This document shows, piece after piece, positions 1 to 6,587 of a DNA stretch of 9,361 nucleotides. How positions within the stretch are numbered: the first letter of the stretch is position 1; each line of letters starts with the position of its first letter. This stretch comes from Gemmatimonadota bacterium (GTDB taxonomy: Bacteria; Gemmatimonadota; Gemmatimonadetes; Longimicrobiales; RSA9), in assembly GCA_012027055.1 (NCBI GenBank), contig VEPF01000167.1:1-9361 (forward strand), written 5' to 3'. The notes under the pieces were generated by a model. That model was not told the DNA's origin and made no database searches. It was given only the letters and a program-made list of their open reading frames with translations. The translations under genes were made by a program, and so were the position numbers.

Positions 1-7
1 GAGGCCG

Positions 8-31
8 CGGCGGCGCGCCGCAGCGCCGCCG
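8..31. other. GC-rich perfect hairpin at the window edge
   Basis: Positions 8-16 (CGGCGGCGC) are exactly complementary to 23-31 (GCGCCGCCG), giving a 9-bp all-G/C stem with a 6-nt loop at 17-22. No T-tract follows, so it does not meet the intrinsic-terminator pattern. In a very GC-rich genome it could still end transcription of a gene lying before the window. It may also be a chance inverted repeat in GC-rich sequence. The three forward frames are all open here, so the end of an upstream gene cannot be excluded. Confidence 0.3.
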
Positions 32-94
32 ACCGAGCGCCGTACGAACCGCCGGGCGAATGTATCAGGAGCCGGCGCTTCCGGCGGCCGCCAC

Positions 95-124
95 TTGCGA
101 TCCCGCTCCCGCTCGCCCTATCCT
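95..124 (+). promoter_or_regulatory. Weak sigma70-like promoter candidate for the electron-transfer operon
   Basis: TTGCGA at 95-100 is followed after 18 bases by TATCCT at 119-124, a loose match to -35 and -10 hexamers. It would place transcription start near 130 and leave a leader of about 110 nt before the first gene at 242. This is the best match I see in the 241-bp leader, but matches of this quality arise by chance, and the phylum's promoter consensus may differ. Confidence 0.22.
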
Positions 125-211
125 CGTGCCGGCTCTGTCCCCCGGAGCAACCCGCTGCCACTTGTCCGTACTCTCGTGCAACCCGGATCGGCGCAACATG
201 AGGGAACCGTC

Positions 212-241
212 ATGCACGTCATCCGCACCAGTGGGTGGTGA
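212..241 (+). CDS. Possible 9-codon leader mini-ORF abutting the cytochrome b gene
   Basis: ATG at 212 opens a 9-codon reading frame (MHVIRTSGW) ending in TGA at 239-241, directly against the ATG of the cytochrome b gene at 242. A good Shine-Dalgarno-like GAGGGA at 200-205 lies 6 nt before ATG 212, whereas the sequence just before 242 has only a weak GGTGG. This could couple translation of the first operon gene to a leader peptide. An overlapping 15-codon frame from ATG 198 ends at 243-245 and is a competing reading. No conservation evidence is available, so this is a candidate only. Confidence 0.25.
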   Translation: MHVIRTSGW

Positions 242-1108
242 ATGAGCCTCCGCCTGGCGCGCGCGTGGGTGCCGGGACTGTGGCTGCTTTGGGTGGCCGT
301 GGCCGCCACCGCGCTGGCGGCCGGCTTCGGCTACTACCGGCTGCCGCTGGCGGAGCGGGCCTATTCGCCGCTGTACGAGCGTTTCGCGCCCGGTGGCGAA
401 GTAGGGCACGGGCTGGGCGTGGTAGGCTTCGCCATGCTGCTGACGGGCGTGGTGTCGTACTCGGCCCGCAAGCGGCTGCGGAGCCTGGCGCGCCTGGGCC
501 GGCTGAAGCACTGGCTGGAGGCGCACATCTTCCTGTGCACGCTGGGCCCGTTTCTTGTATCGCTGCACACCAGCTTCAAATTCGGCGGGTTGGTGGCGAT
601 CGCGTTCTGGAGCATGGTGGCCGTGGTCACGAGCGGTGTGATCGGGCGCTACCTGTATGTGCGCATACCCAAAACCATCCACGGCCATTTCCTGACGCTG
701 CGCGAGCTGGAGACACGCAAGCAGGTGCTGGCGGGGGAGCTCGCCGGCGCGGTCGGAAGCGAGGCGGGCAACCTGGCGCTGCTGCTGCCGGCCCGCGCTC
801 AGGGGTCGCGGCGCGGGGCCGCCTCGTTGCTCGAGGCAGTGCGTTTCGATGTCCAGCGCCGCGCAGCGCGCCGCCGGGTGCGGCGTTCGCTGCGCGTGAT
901 CGGGGGGGAGCGGGCGCTCCGGGAGCGCGTGCTGGAGCTGACCGATGAGCAGGCGCGGCTGGAGCAGGCAGTGGTGTTCCTGGAGCCGTTCCAGCGGCTG
1001 TTCCGGTACTGGCACGTGTTCCACCTGCCGCTGGCCATGCTGATGTTCGTGATCGTCGCGATCCATGTGGGTGTGGCCGTGGCGTTCGGCTACACCTGGC
1101 CCTTCTGA
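242..1108 (+). CDS. Five-TM diheme b-type cytochrome, inner-membrane electron entry of the conduit
   Basis: This 288-residue integral membrane protein has predicted helices near 12-30, 56-74, 92-112, 116-138 and 260-283. Arg/Lys clusters after helices 2 and 4 place the N-terminus inside and the C-terminus outside. Helix 3 carries H95 and H109, and helix 5 carries H261 and H275. Both pairs have the HX13H spacing known from cytochrome b and ferric-reductase-like proteins, so two stacked bis-His hemes are predicted (H95/H261 on the cytoplasmic side, H109/H275 on the periplasmic side). Residues 140-255 form an unusually long, Arg-rich, partly helical cytoplasmic loop. It probably takes electrons from quinol or the downstream reductase and passes them to the periplasmic cytochromes; this role is inferred from neighbours. 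ATG 242 is the first usable start, since TGA lies directly before it in frame. I do not recognise the exact subfamily. Confidence 0.85.
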   Translation: MSLRLARAWVPGLWLLWVAVAATALAAGFGYYRLPLAERAYSPLYERFAPGGEVGHGLGVVGFAMLLTGVVSYSARKRLRSLARLGRLKHWLEAHIFLCTLGPFLVSLHTSFKFGGLVAIAFWSMVAVVTSGVIGRYLYVRIPKTIHGHFLTLRELETRKQVLAGELAGAVGSEAGNLALLLPARAQGSRRGAASLLEAVRFDVQRRAARRRVRRSLRVIGGERALRERVLELTDEQARLEQAVVFLEPFQRLFRYWHVFHLPLAMLMFVIVAIHVGVAVAFGYTWPF

Positions 1109-1125
1109 ATCCGGAGACGACGCTG

Positions 1126-1713
1126 GTGCCTAACCGGGCGTTGATTGCCGCCGTTGCCGCGCTGGTCGTGGTGCTCGGCGCGCTTCTGGCCGTGCGGGCG
1201 CGACGCGTGCCGCCCGGCCCCGCGGGGGTGGCCGAGGCCGCGCCGCCGCACGACGCGGCCGGGCAGGTTGCCGCCAGCCGCGAGGACGTCTCGCCCCGGT
1301 TCGCGAGCGAGGTCGCGGTGTTGCGGCAGCGGGTGGCGGCCGACCCGGCGGACACCGCGGCGCTGCTGCGGCTCGCGCGGCTGCACCAGGACGGGCATCA
1401 GCCGGCGGTCTCCGCAGGCTACTACCGGCGCTACCTGGCGAGCGCGCCGGCCGATCGGCAGGCGTGGCTGGACCTGGCGGCGGTCGAAGCCGCGGCCGGG
1501 AACCTGGCGGCGGCGCTGTCCGCGACGGATACCCTGCTCACGCGCGACTCGCTCGACCCCGCGGCGCTGTACAACCGGGGGGCGTTGCTGGCCAATCGGG
1601 GCGACACGGCGGCGGCGGTCCGCTGGTGGCGGAAGGCGGCCGCGCAGGCGCGCGACCGCGCGGTGGCGGAACGGGCCGGCGCGGCACTCCGGCAGGTGGG
1701 CGGACGGCCTTGA
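1126..1713 (+). CDS. Membrane-anchored TPR protein
   Basis: This 195-residue protein starts at GTG 1126, preceded by GGAG at 1113-1116 with a 9-nt spacer. Residues 5-25 form one hydrophobic N-terminal anchor. A Pro/Ala-rich stretch follows, then roughly three tetratricopeptide-like helical pairs (about 62-178). Typical small/large residue spacing is visible in LLRLARLHQDG, WLDLAAVEAAAGN and ALYNRGALLANRGD. The TPR part is predicted to lie in the periplasm. TPR proteins such as CcmH/CcmI and NrfG take part in c-type cytochrome maturation. Its place just before two multiheme cytochromes suggests a scaffold or heme-attachment helper for them, but no CXXC active-site motif is present. The gene lies 17 nt after cytochrome b, and its TGA overlaps the TTG start of the next gene. 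The TPR call is firm; the role is inferred. Confidence 0.8.
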   Translation: MPNRALIAAVAALVVVLGALLAVRARRVPPGPAGVAEAAPPHDAAGQVAASREDVSPRFASEVAVLRQRVAADPADTAALLRLARLHQDGHQPAVSAGYYRRYLASAPADRQAWLDLAAVEAAAGNLAAALSATDTLLTRDSLDPAALYNRGALLANRGDTAAAVRWWRKAAAQARDRAVAERAGAALRQVGGRP

Positions 1714-3308
1714 GCTGGCGGCGCGCGGCCCTGGTGTGCTGCGGCCCGCTCCTGCTCGCGCTCCCCGCGCGGGCGGCGGGGCAGGCGATCTCGCCCGGGA
1801 AGCTGTCCTCCGCGCACGCCGGGCTGGAAGGGGTGCGGGGTTGCACGCGCTGCCACGAGCTCGGCACCCCGGGAGTATCCGGCGAGCGCTGTCTTGCCTG
1901 CCATGCGCCCCTGCACGGCCGGATCCAGCAGGGTCGCGGGCTGCACGCGCGTGTGGCGGCGGACGAGTGCGGCGATTGCCACAAGGAGCACTTCGGGCGC
2001 GAAGCCCGGCTGGTCCGCCTGGACACCGCCACCTTCGATCACGGGCGCACGGGTCACGCACTGGCTGGCGCCCACGCCACCGCGGCCTGCCGCGCCTGTC
2101 ACCGCCCGGAGCTGGTGAGCGCACCCGATGTGCGGCACGCAGTGGGCACGTCGCTCAGCCTGGAGCGCACGTTCCTGGGACTCGGCACCGCATGCGCGGA
2201 CTGTCATGCTCGCCATGATCCGCACGGCAACCAGTTCCCGAACCGCGCGTGCGCTGCCTGTCACACCGAGACCGGGTGGCGGCCGGCGGCGAATTTCGAT
2301 CACGAGCGGGCCCGCATCCGCCAGACCGGCCGCCACCAGCAGGCAGCGTGCGGCGCCAGCCACCAGCCGCGCACGGGGGCTGAGGCCCGGGCGGCGCGCT
2401 ACGTGGGCCTGCAGTACGCCACCTGCCGGTCCTGTCACGAGGACCCGCACCGCGGGGCGATGGGCATCGAGTGCGCGCAGTGTCACGGCACGGCGGGCTG
2501 GACCCGCGTCCCCACCGCGATCGTGGCCACGCGCTTCAACCATGCCGGTACCCGTTTCAGCCTGCAGGGTGCGCACGCCCGGCTGAGCTGCCGAAGCTGT
2601 CACGGCGGCGCCCCGGCGGCCGGCATCCGGATCCGCTTTGCGGCCGGCACCGAGACCCACAGCTATCCCCGCCCCGCCGGGACGGCCTGCACCGCCTGCC
2701 ACCTGGACCCGCACGAGGGCGTGTTCGCGAACCGCCCCGGGGCCGGCTCCTGCACCTCCTGCCACACCGAGGACAGTTGGCGTCCGAGCGCGTACGATGC
2801 CGCGCGGCACGCCGGCACTTCCTTCCCGCTGACCGGTGCGCACGCGGCCGTGCCCTGTGTGTCCTGTCACCCCGCCGAGCGGCAGGGCGCGGCGCGCTTC
2901 CGGAGCGGGGACCGCAGTTGCCGGGCGTGCCACGCCGCGCAGGACCCGCACGCCGGCGCGTTCGGCGCGCGCGGCTGTGATGGGTGCCACGACACCGGCA
3001 CCTTTCATGTCGCGGTCTGGGACCACGCGCGCGAACCGGCGCTCGCCTGCCGGTCCTGCCACGCCGCCCGGGATCCGCACGGCACGCAGTTCGGGGACCG
3101 CGGGTGCGGCGACTGTCACCGTACCACGACCTTCGCCATCGCCGACTTCGATCATGCCCGCACGCACTTCCCGCTCGAGGGCCGGCACGCGGGCGTAGCG
3201 TGCGCGGCCTGTCACGTTCTGGAGCTGGCCGCGGGCGACAGCGTGGAGCGCGTGCGCTACCGCCCACTGTCCACCAGGTGCGAGGACTGCCACGGAGGCG
3301 GCTCATGA
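1710..3308 (+). CDS. 18-heme exported c-type cytochrome with one degenerate heme site
   Basis: With a TTG start at 1710 the product is 532 residues. This start overlaps the previous TGA (TTGA). It gives a proper Sec signal peptide: SWRR, a hydrophobic core to about residue 20, and cleavage near ARA-A or AAG-Q. Longer in-frame extensions lie inside the TPR gene and lack a signal at the N-terminus. I count 18 CXXCH motifs, first at C45-H49 and last at C524-H528. A 19th site at 214-218 reads CGASH, with Ser for the second Cys. Five motifs are followed by a DPH element (for example CHEDPH), and several are preceded by an FDH...GxHA segment; these His are likely distal heme ligands. No lipobox is seen, so it is periplasmic or carried outward by the barrel partner. 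It is probably the periplasmic relay between cytochrome b and the outer membrane. The family is the broad paired-CXXCH/cytochrome c3-like group, and I recognise no named member. Confidence 0.9.
   Translation: MSWRRAALVCCGPLLLALPARAAGQAISPGKLSSAHAGLEGVRGCTRCHELGTPGVSGERCLACHAPLHGRIQQGRGLHARVAADECGDCHKEHFGREARLVRLDTATFDHGRTGHALAGAHATAACRACHRPELVSAPDVRHAVGTSLSLERTFLGLGTACADCHARHDPHGNQFPNRACAACHTETGWRPAANFDHERARIRQTGRHQQAACGASHQPRTGAEARAARYVGLQYATCRSCHEDPHRGAMGIECAQCHGTAGWTRVPTAIVATRFNHAGTRFSLQGAHARLSCRSCHGGAPAAGIRIRFAAGTETHSYPRPAGTACTACHLDPHEGVFANRPGAGSCTSCHTEDSWRPSAYDAARHAGTSFPLTGAHAAVPCVSCHPAERQGAARFRSGDRSCRACHAAQDPHAGAFGARGCDGCHDTGTFHVAVWDHAREPALACRSCHAARDPHGTQFGDRGCGDCHRTTTFAIADFDHARTHFPLEGRHAGVACAACHVLELAAGDSVERVRYRPLSTRCEDCHGGGS
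2349..2363 (+). other. Degenerate heme-binding site CGASH
   Basis: The codons TGC GGC GCC AGC CAC encode C214-G-A-S-H218 of the 18-heme cytochrome, exactly where the repeat pattern calls for CXXCH. One base (AGC instead of TGC at 2358) removes the second thioether cysteine. The segment before it is also altered: RIRQTGRHQ stands where related repeats have FPLxGxHA. The site may bind heme through one thioether bond, or may be a lost site. Confidence 0.75.
3294..3298 (+). promoter_or_regulatory. Strong Shine-Dalgarno for the 22-heme cytochrome
   Basis: GGAGG at 3294-3298 lies inside the last codons of the 18-heme cytochrome gene and 6 nt before ATG 3305. It is one of the best ribosome-binding sites in the operon. 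It fixes the start of the next gene at 3305 and argues for high, coupled synthesis of the two cytochromes. Confidence 0.7.
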
Positions 3309-5029
3309 AGGTCGCGTGGCTGGGCATCCTGTTCGCGCTGGCGGCGCTGGCCTCGCCGGCCGATGCCAGCGCCCAGCAGCGGGCCGCGGGCATCCACGGC
3401 CGGCTACGGCTGCAGCTCGAGTGCACCGCGTGCCACACGCCTGCCGGGTGGCGGCCCTTGCGCTCCGACATCCGGTTCGACCACGAAGCGCAGACCGGTT
3501 TTCCGCTCACGGGCAGGCACGCCACCGCGAGCTGCGCCACCTGCCATCGCGGCCTGCGCTTCGATCAGCCGCGCGCCGCCGCGAACGACTGTGTCTCCTG
3601 CCACGTGGACGTCCACCAGGGCCGCCTCTCGCAGCAGTGCGCCGAGTGCCACACCACCGCTTCCTTCGCCGAGGCCAGCCGCCGCGACTTCCACAGCCGC
3701 ACGGCGTTCCCGCTCACCGGGCCGCACGCGGCGGTGCCCTGCGACCGCTGCCACCGCACCGACGTCGGCGGTGCGTTCGCGGCGCTGCCGACGGCGTGCG
3801 TGTCGTGCCACCGGCAGGACTTCCAGGCCGCGCACGGCGCAGGCGGCTTCCCCGAAGATTGCCTCACCTGCCACCAGTCGGACCGCTGGAGCGGAGCCTC
3901 GTTCGATCACGCCGCGCGCGCCCACGGGTTCGCGCTGGTGGGCGCGCACGCCACCGGGGCATGCAACGCCTGCCACATCCCGCCGGGCTACCGGGTGCGC
4001 TGGACGCCGGCCAGCCAGAACGACTGCGTCGCCTGTCACCGGTCCGACTACGACGCGAAGCACGCCGGCAGCGGCTTCCCCTCCACGTGCACCCTGTGCC
4101 ACACGGTCCAGCGCTGGGGCGGCGCCAGCTTCGATCACGCCACGGTCGCGCGCGGCTACGCGCTGGTGGGCGCGCCCGCGGCCGAGCCCTGCACCAGCTG
4201 CCACATCCCGCCGGGCAACCAGGTGCGCTGGACGCCGGCCAGCCAGAACGACTGCGTCGCCTGTCACCGGTCCGACTACGACGCGAAGCACGCCGGCAGC
4301 GGGTATCCCACCACGTGCACGTCCTGTCACGACGTGAATCGGTGGCAGGGCGCGGTCTTCAACCACGCCACCGCCTCGGGCGGATTCGCACTGGCGGGCG
4401 CGCACGCCGCGGCGCCGTGCAGCAGCTGCCATCTGCCGCCGGACCGGCACGTGCCCTGGACGCCTGCCGGCCCGAACGACTGCGTGGCCTGCCACCGTGC
4501 CGACTACGATGCGGCTCACGCCGGCTTCGGTTTCCCGACCACCTGCACCTCGTGCCACAGCGTGGACCGCTGGCAGGGCGTCACCTTCAACCATGCCACC
4601 GCCTCGGGCGGGTTCGCGCTGCTGGGGGCGCATGCCGCGGAGCCGTGCAGCAGCTGCCACGTGCCGCCGGACCAGCACGTGCCCTGGACGCCCGCCGGCC
4701 AGAACGACTGCGTGGCCTGCCACCGCGCTGCCTATGATGCGCACCACGCGGGCTCCGGGTACCCGACCACCTGCATCACCTGTCACACGGTGACCGCCTG
4801 GACCGGGGCCACGTTCAATCACGACGCCCAGTTCTTCCCGATCTACTCGGGGAAGCACGCCGGCAAGTGGTCGAGCTGCCTGCAGTGCCACCCCAGCAGC
4901 GCCGACTTCGGCGTATTCAGCTGCCTCACGTGCCACACGCGCACGGGCACGGACGCGGATCACCGCCAGGTCAGCGGCTACGCGTACGACAGCGCCCGCT
5001 GCCTGGCCTGTCATCCGCGCGGGGATTGA
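3305..5029 (+). CDS. 22-heme exported c-type cytochrome built on three-heme repeats
   Basis: The 574-residue product begins with a clear Sec signal peptide (MKVAWLGILFALAALA, cleavage near ASA-QQ at 23/24) and has no lipobox. It holds 22 CXXCH motifs and no degenerate one. Residues 164-467 are four 76-residue repeats of three hemes each, and a diverging fifth begins at 468. Each unit also carries three regular non-motif histidines (in DAxHAG, FDHA/FNHA and GAHA), one possible distal ligand per heme, which fits bis-His wiring. The exception is unit 2, where GAHA is GAPA (P291). The last about 80 residues form a cap with three further CXXCH motifs. The regular chain of hemes suggests an elongated wire spanning the periplasm or projecting from the cell. 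Its start overlaps the previous stop (ATGA). It is likely a partner of the downstream barrel. I recognise no named family member. Confidence 0.92.
   Translation: MKVAWLGILFALAALASPADASAQQRAAGIHGRLRLQLECTACHTPAGWRPLRSDIRFDHEAQTGFPLTGRHATASCATCHRGLRFDQPRAAANDCVSCHVDVHQGRLSQQCAECHTTASFAEASRRDFHSRTAFPLTGPHAAVPCDRCHRTDVGGAFAALPTACVSCHRQDFQAAHGAGGFPEDCLTCHQSDRWSGASFDHAARAHGFALVGAHATGACNACHIPPGYRVRWTPASQNDCVACHRSDYDAKHAGSGFPSTCTLCHTVQRWGGASFDHATVARGYALVGAPAAEPCTSCHIPPGNQVRWTPASQNDCVACHRSDYDAKHAGSGYPTTCTSCHDVNRWQGAVFNHATASGGFALAGAHAAAPCSSCHLPPDRHVPWTPAGPNDCVACHRADYDAAHAGFGFPTTCTSCHSVDRWQGVTFNHATASGGFALLGAHAAEPCSSCHVPPDQHVPWTPAGQNDCVACHRAAYDAHHAGSGYPTTCITCHTVTAWTGATFNHDAQFFPIYSGKHAGKWSSCLQCHPSSADFGVFSCLTCHTRTGTDADHRQVSGYAYDSARCLACHPRGD
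3794..4705 (+). repeat. Four tandem 228-bp coding repeats (76 residues, three hemes each)
   Basis: The units are 3794-4021, 4022-4249, 4250-4477 and 4478-4705, and a partial, diverged fifth begins at 4706. Each encodes (D/A)C(V)(A/S)CHR, a Tyr/Phe and HAG segment, CxxCH plus RW, F(D/N)HA, G-A-H-A, CxxCH and WTPA. The copies are exactly in register without indels. The segments 3994-4074 and 4222-4302 are identical over 81 bp. Extending back to 3971 and 4199 adds only two mismatches in 104 bp, so these two junctions have recently duplicated or been homogenised. Units 1-2 share IPPGxxVRWTPASQN and units 3-4 share PPDxHVPWTPAGxN, which points to pairwise expansion. Confidence 0.92.
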
Positions 5030-6585
5030 TGCGCCGGCCGCTGCTGGTACTGGTGCTGCTGGCCGGCCATGCCGCGGCCGCTCGCGCGCAGGAGCGACGG
5101 GTCGCGGTTCCGGTAGATTACATCGCTGGCGCGGACATCTACGTGGCGCTCGGCGCGCGCGCCGGACTCGTGCAGGGGGACACGATCCCGGTCTTCGCGG
5201 ACTCGCTCGGGACGCGGCGGGGCACGCTCGTGGCGCGCGTGGTCGCGCTGCGCCGCGCCGTGCTCACCTACACCGAGCCGCGCTTCCCGGTCACAGTCGG
5301 AGACACGCTCTGGCTCGGCCTGCTGCACCCGCCGCCCGTCGATGGCACCCTGGTGCTTCCGGCCGCGCGTCCCGCGGACTCGGCGGGGGCCCGCCCCGCC
5401 GCAGGGCCGCGGGCGGCGAGCCGGGCGCGCCCGGCGCGGCTCGCCGGGCAGCTCGCACTCGACCTGGACGCCGTGCGGACGGACGCGTTCGAGGGCGGCA
5501 GCCGCCGCTACACGACGCCCACGCTGCGGCTCCAGGCGGTGGCCGCCGACCTCCCGGGCGGAGTCCGGTTCGTGACCAATGTGCGGGCATCCCGGCTGGG
5601 CTCGAGCTTCCCCGGCAGCGAGCCGGTCACGTCGGTGCGGGTCTACCAGGCCACGCTCGAGAAGACCTTCACGGCCGTACCGCTGCGCCTGCAGGCCGGC
5701 CGCTTCGCACCGCCACTCCAGCCGTACGGCGGCTACTGGGATGGGGTGCTGGCGCGCGTCGGCGGCCCGGGATTCGGGATTGGGGCTGCGGCGGGGTTCC
5801 TGCCGAACCGCGCCGACGAGAGTTTCTCCGCCACGGTGCCGCGGGTCAGCGCCTTCGCCGACTATCACGCCGGCCGCGGCCCGCTCCGTTACGATGCGGA
5901 GCTCGGGTTCAACGCGCTGCGGCCGCGCGCCCGGTACTCCGATCAGACCTTCATCGGGCTCTCGCAACGCCTGCGCTGGGGCGGCATGTGGCTCAGCCAG
6001 GCACTCCAGGCCGACCGCAACGCGGACGCGAGCTGGACCCTCTCGGTGCTGCAGCTCAACGCGCTCGTGCCGCTGGCCTCCGGGCTCCTGCTCCGGGCCG
6101 CCGGCGGCCGCCACCGCGCCGCCGAGCTGGACGGCATCGTACCGCTGCCCACGTATTACCGGGACCGCGGCTCGGTCGGGCTCTCCTACTACGACGCCGG
6201 CCTGAGCCTGAGCGGCGATGTCAGCGTGGCGCGGCGCGCGGATGGGTCCACCACGCGCGCCTACACCGCGTCGCTGCAGTTGCCCCGCGTCCTCGCCGGG
6301 ACCGGGCTGGGTGGCTCGGCCACGTTCACCGACAACGAGACGTACCGCGCCGCGTACCTGGCAGGCGAGCTCTGGCGCAATTTCGGCCGCGCCTATGCGC
6401 GCGCGAGCGTGCGTACCACCGGGTACGATGGCCTGCTCGCCGCCCACCGGGGCAACGGCGCCGATCTGACGGTCACGGTGCCACTCGCCGCGCGCGCGCA
6501 GGCCTCGGTGCGGCTGGAGACGTCGTGGGGCGATGCCGGCGGCGCGCGCCAGCGCATCCTCACCAGCATTGCCACGGGCTTCTGA
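5029..6585 (+). CDS. Outer-membrane beta-barrel protein, candidate porin of the cytochrome conduit
   Basis: This 518-residue protein starts at ATG 5029, sharing one base with the previous TGA. A signal peptide (residues 1-20, ending ARA-Q) is followed by a small beta-rich domain at about 24-100 (VPVDYIAGADIYV, GLVQGDT, VGDTLWLGLL). That domain resembles the SH3-like or FlgT-C-type folds that often precede exported proteins. A Pro/Ala/Arg linker (about 102-137) leads to a region at 138-518 of alternating polar and hydrophobic strands rich in Tyr, Arg and Gly, ending in ATGF. A terminal Phe is the usual outer-membrane-barrel signal. Its position right after two multiheme cytochromes fits the porin of a porin-cytochrome complex (compare MtrB, OmbB), although no sequence match to those can be claimed. 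An unrelated barrel that merely shares the operon is the alternative. Confidence 0.78.
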   Translation: MRRPLLVLVLLAGHAAAARAQERRVAVPVDYIAGADIYVALGARAGLVQGDTIPVFADSLGTRRGTLVARVVALRRAVLTYTEPRFPVTVGDTLWLGLLHPPPVDGTLVLPAARPADSAGARPAAGPRAASRARPARLAGQLALDLDAVRTDAFEGGSRRYTTPTLRLQAVAADLPGGVRFVTNVRASRLGSSFPGSEPVTSVRVYQATLEKTFTAVPLRLQAGRFAPPLQPYGGYWDGVLARVGGPGFGIGAAAGFLPNRADESFSATVPRVSAFADYHAGRGPLRYDAELGFNALRPRARYSDQTFIGLSQRLRWGGMWLSQALQADRNADASWTLSVLQLNALVPLASGLLLRAAGGRHRAAELDGIVPLPTYYRDRGSVGLSYYDAGLSLSGDVSVARRADGSTTRAYTASLQLPRVLAGTGLGGSATFTDNETYRAAYLAGELWRNFGRAYARASVRTTGYDGLLAAHRGNGADLTVTVPLAARAQASVRLETSWGDAGGARQRILTSIATGF

Positions 6586-6587
6586 GC

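Noticed and set aside
65..1066. Long minus-strand reading frame opposite the cytochrome b gene
   Set aside because: Its translation is rich in Arg, Gln and His with no domain pattern. It mirrors the GC-rich codon structure of the clear + strand membrane protein.
1464..1709. N-terminal extension of the 18-heme cytochrome to an upstream ATG
   Set aside because: The added residues lie inside the TPR coding region, have shadow-like composition and would bury the signal peptide internally.
1734..1736. GTG 1734 as start of the 18-heme cytochrome
   Set aside because: It would remove the positively charged part of the signal peptide and has no better ribosome site than TTG 1710.
1431..3293. Long minus-strand open frame across the 18-heme cytochrome
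   Set aside because: The + strand holds 18 in-frame CXXCH motifs in this span. The reverse translation is low-complexity Ala/Gly/Arg/Val and is a shadow of the GC bias.
2984..3304. N-terminal extension of the 22-heme cytochrome
   Set aside because: It overlaps the end of the 18-heme gene in another frame. ATG 3305 has a strong GGAGG and starts a perfect signal peptide.
3794..4705. CRISPR-like array
   Set aside because: The periodic repeats are in-frame coding units of 228 bp with conserved heme motifs, not short repeats with unique spacers.
3404..5014. 536-codon minus-strand open frame opposite the 22-heme cytochrome, with visible repeats
   Set aside because: The repeats are only the complement of the 228-bp coding repeats on the + strand. 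There is no recognisable domain and no plausible ribosome site.
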